A DNA stretch of 6,721 bases. Origin: Desulfobacteraceae bacterium (GTDB lineage Bacteria; Desulfobacterota; DSM-4660; Desulfatiglandales; Desulfatiglandaceae). Position 1 is the first letter of the stretch; each line of letters starts with the position of its first letter. Shown piece by piece: positions 6,357-6,721 of this stretch. Under the pieces are notes generated by a model. That model did not search any database, had not been told where the DNA came from, and was given only the letters and a program-made list of their open reading frames with translations. The translations under genes were made by a program, and so were the position numbers. The stretch spans positions 2,469,221 to 2,475,941 of the forward strand of contig CP070700.1 in NCBI GenBank assembly GCA_020349865.1, given 5' to 3'.

Positions 6357-6379
6357 TATACCCTAACGTTGCATAAATG
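6357..6379 (+). repeat. Left terminal inverted repeat
   Basis: TATACCCTAACGTTGCATAA and three more bases pair with the reverse complement of 6533-6555 at 19 of 23 positions; the outer ten bases match perfectly. Confidence 0.65.
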
Positions 6380-6532
6380 CTTAGCCCAGATTTCAATTTC
6401 GACCTCTATTCATAGAGTATCGTCTACTTCATCACTGCCTATCTGGAATTATCCAGTGGTGTGGTTTAGGAAAGGCGCTTTGAGCCCTCTGTGAGGATAC
6501 GAAAACAGGCTTCACAGGCGATTTTGGGACCA

Positions 6533-6555
6533 CTTTTTTGTAACATTAGGGTATA
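6533..6555 (-). repeat. Right terminal inverted repeat
   Basis: On the minus strand it begins TATACCCTAATGTTACAAAA. It is the partner of the repeat at 6357-6379, differing at four of 23 positions. Confidence 0.65.
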
Positions 6556-6721
6556 GTCTGATTTGCAGGATCAAATCACTATTATTTTCAGTGGTCAGTA
6601 AATTTTATAAAAGGCTTTCCTGGCAGATTTTAACGGGGTGGCTTCAGTTTTAGATAACGAAACAAAACGTGAAAAATACTGGAATGAAGGATTCCGGCCA
6701 TGAACTGAATTTTTAGCCTAC
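6556..6721. other. Unassigned distal sequence
   Basis: No supported gene. On the minus strand a frame is open from the window edge (6719) to a TAA at 6630-6632 and would code 29 residues (RLKIQFMAGILHSSIFHVLF and nine more). It could be the C-terminal end of a gene lying mostly beyond the window, or chance. A 7-bp hairpin (TGATTTG 6559-6565 with CAAATCA 6572-6578) has no T-run after it and is not called a terminator. Confidence 0.25.

Larger units (their letters stand above)
6357..6555. mobile_element. MITE-like element or insertion-sequence remnant, about 199 bp
   Basis: The segment is bounded by inverted repeats that begin TATACCCTAA on each strand; 19 of the outer 23 positions pair. No open frame of useful length lies inside, so it does not encode a transposase. 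This fits a miniature inverted-repeat element or an internally deleted insertion sequence. Inside is a small perfect palindrome, CTCTAT-TC-ATAGAG (6404-6417). No convincing target-site duplication flanks it (left flank CAATATTG, right flank GTCTGATT). I cannot name the family. It lies just past the truncated VOC copy, consistent with a rearrangement-prone spot. Confidence 0.55.

Noticed and set aside
6630..6719. Minus-strand partial gene at the right edge
   Set aside because: Only 29 codons are visible, with no family resemblance; not enough to call a gene, so it is only mentioned in the unassigned region.

Overview
The window holds seven intact genes, all on the + strand, followed by about 670 bases without an intact gene. 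The likely host is an anaerobic Gram-positive bacterium of the Clostridia/Peptococcaceae/Negativicutes kind. The basis is two near-perfect consensus Shine-Dalgarno sequences (AAAGGAGGTGATC before 1378 and AAGGAGGTGA before 5256), moderate GC content, and a TRAP transporter next to small catabolic enzymes. This is inference: no rRNA or other phylogenetic marker is present.

Layout: (1) 35-1324, large membrane subunit of a TRAP transporter (DctM type); its small subunit and binding protein are not in the window and would be expected before position 1. (2) 1378-2247, shikimate-dehydrogenase-like NAD(P) oxidoreductase with an altered substrate-binding motif. (3) 2285-2698, short VOC protein of the methylmalonyl-CoA-epimerase/glyoxalase type. 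(4) 2817-3503, Asp/Glu racemase superfamily protein keeping only one of the two classical cysteines. (5) 3519-4166, unrecognised protein with cupin-like motifs. (6) 4236-5063, two-domain VOC protein. (7) 5256-6050, TIM-barrel sugar isomerase/epimerase with a full set of metal ligands. Then comes the 3' tail of a second copy of gene 6 (6132-6272), a roughly 200-bp element bounded by 23-bp inverted repeats (6357-6555), and an unassigned end.

The genes look like a substrate-import and catabolism cluster: a TRAP permease for an organic acid, an alcohol dehydrogenase acting on a shikimate-like ring or related hydroxy acid, an isomerase/epimerase barrel, two VOC enzymes, a racemase/isomerase-like enzyme and a possible cupin. 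Dehydrogenase plus TIM barrel plus VOC recalls quinate/shikimate catabolism, where 3-dehydroshikimate dehydratase is a TIM barrel that in some bacteria is fused to a VOC domain. However, the residues that bind shikimate are partly replaced here, so a different substrate is likely. No pathway can be assigned from sequence alone.

Composition is patchy. Gene 5 is clearly GC-rich, genes 2 and 7 are AT-rich and carry the strong Shine-Dalgarno sites, and the tail holds duplication and mobile-element debris. The cluster looks assembled from pieces and partly rearranged at its 3' end.
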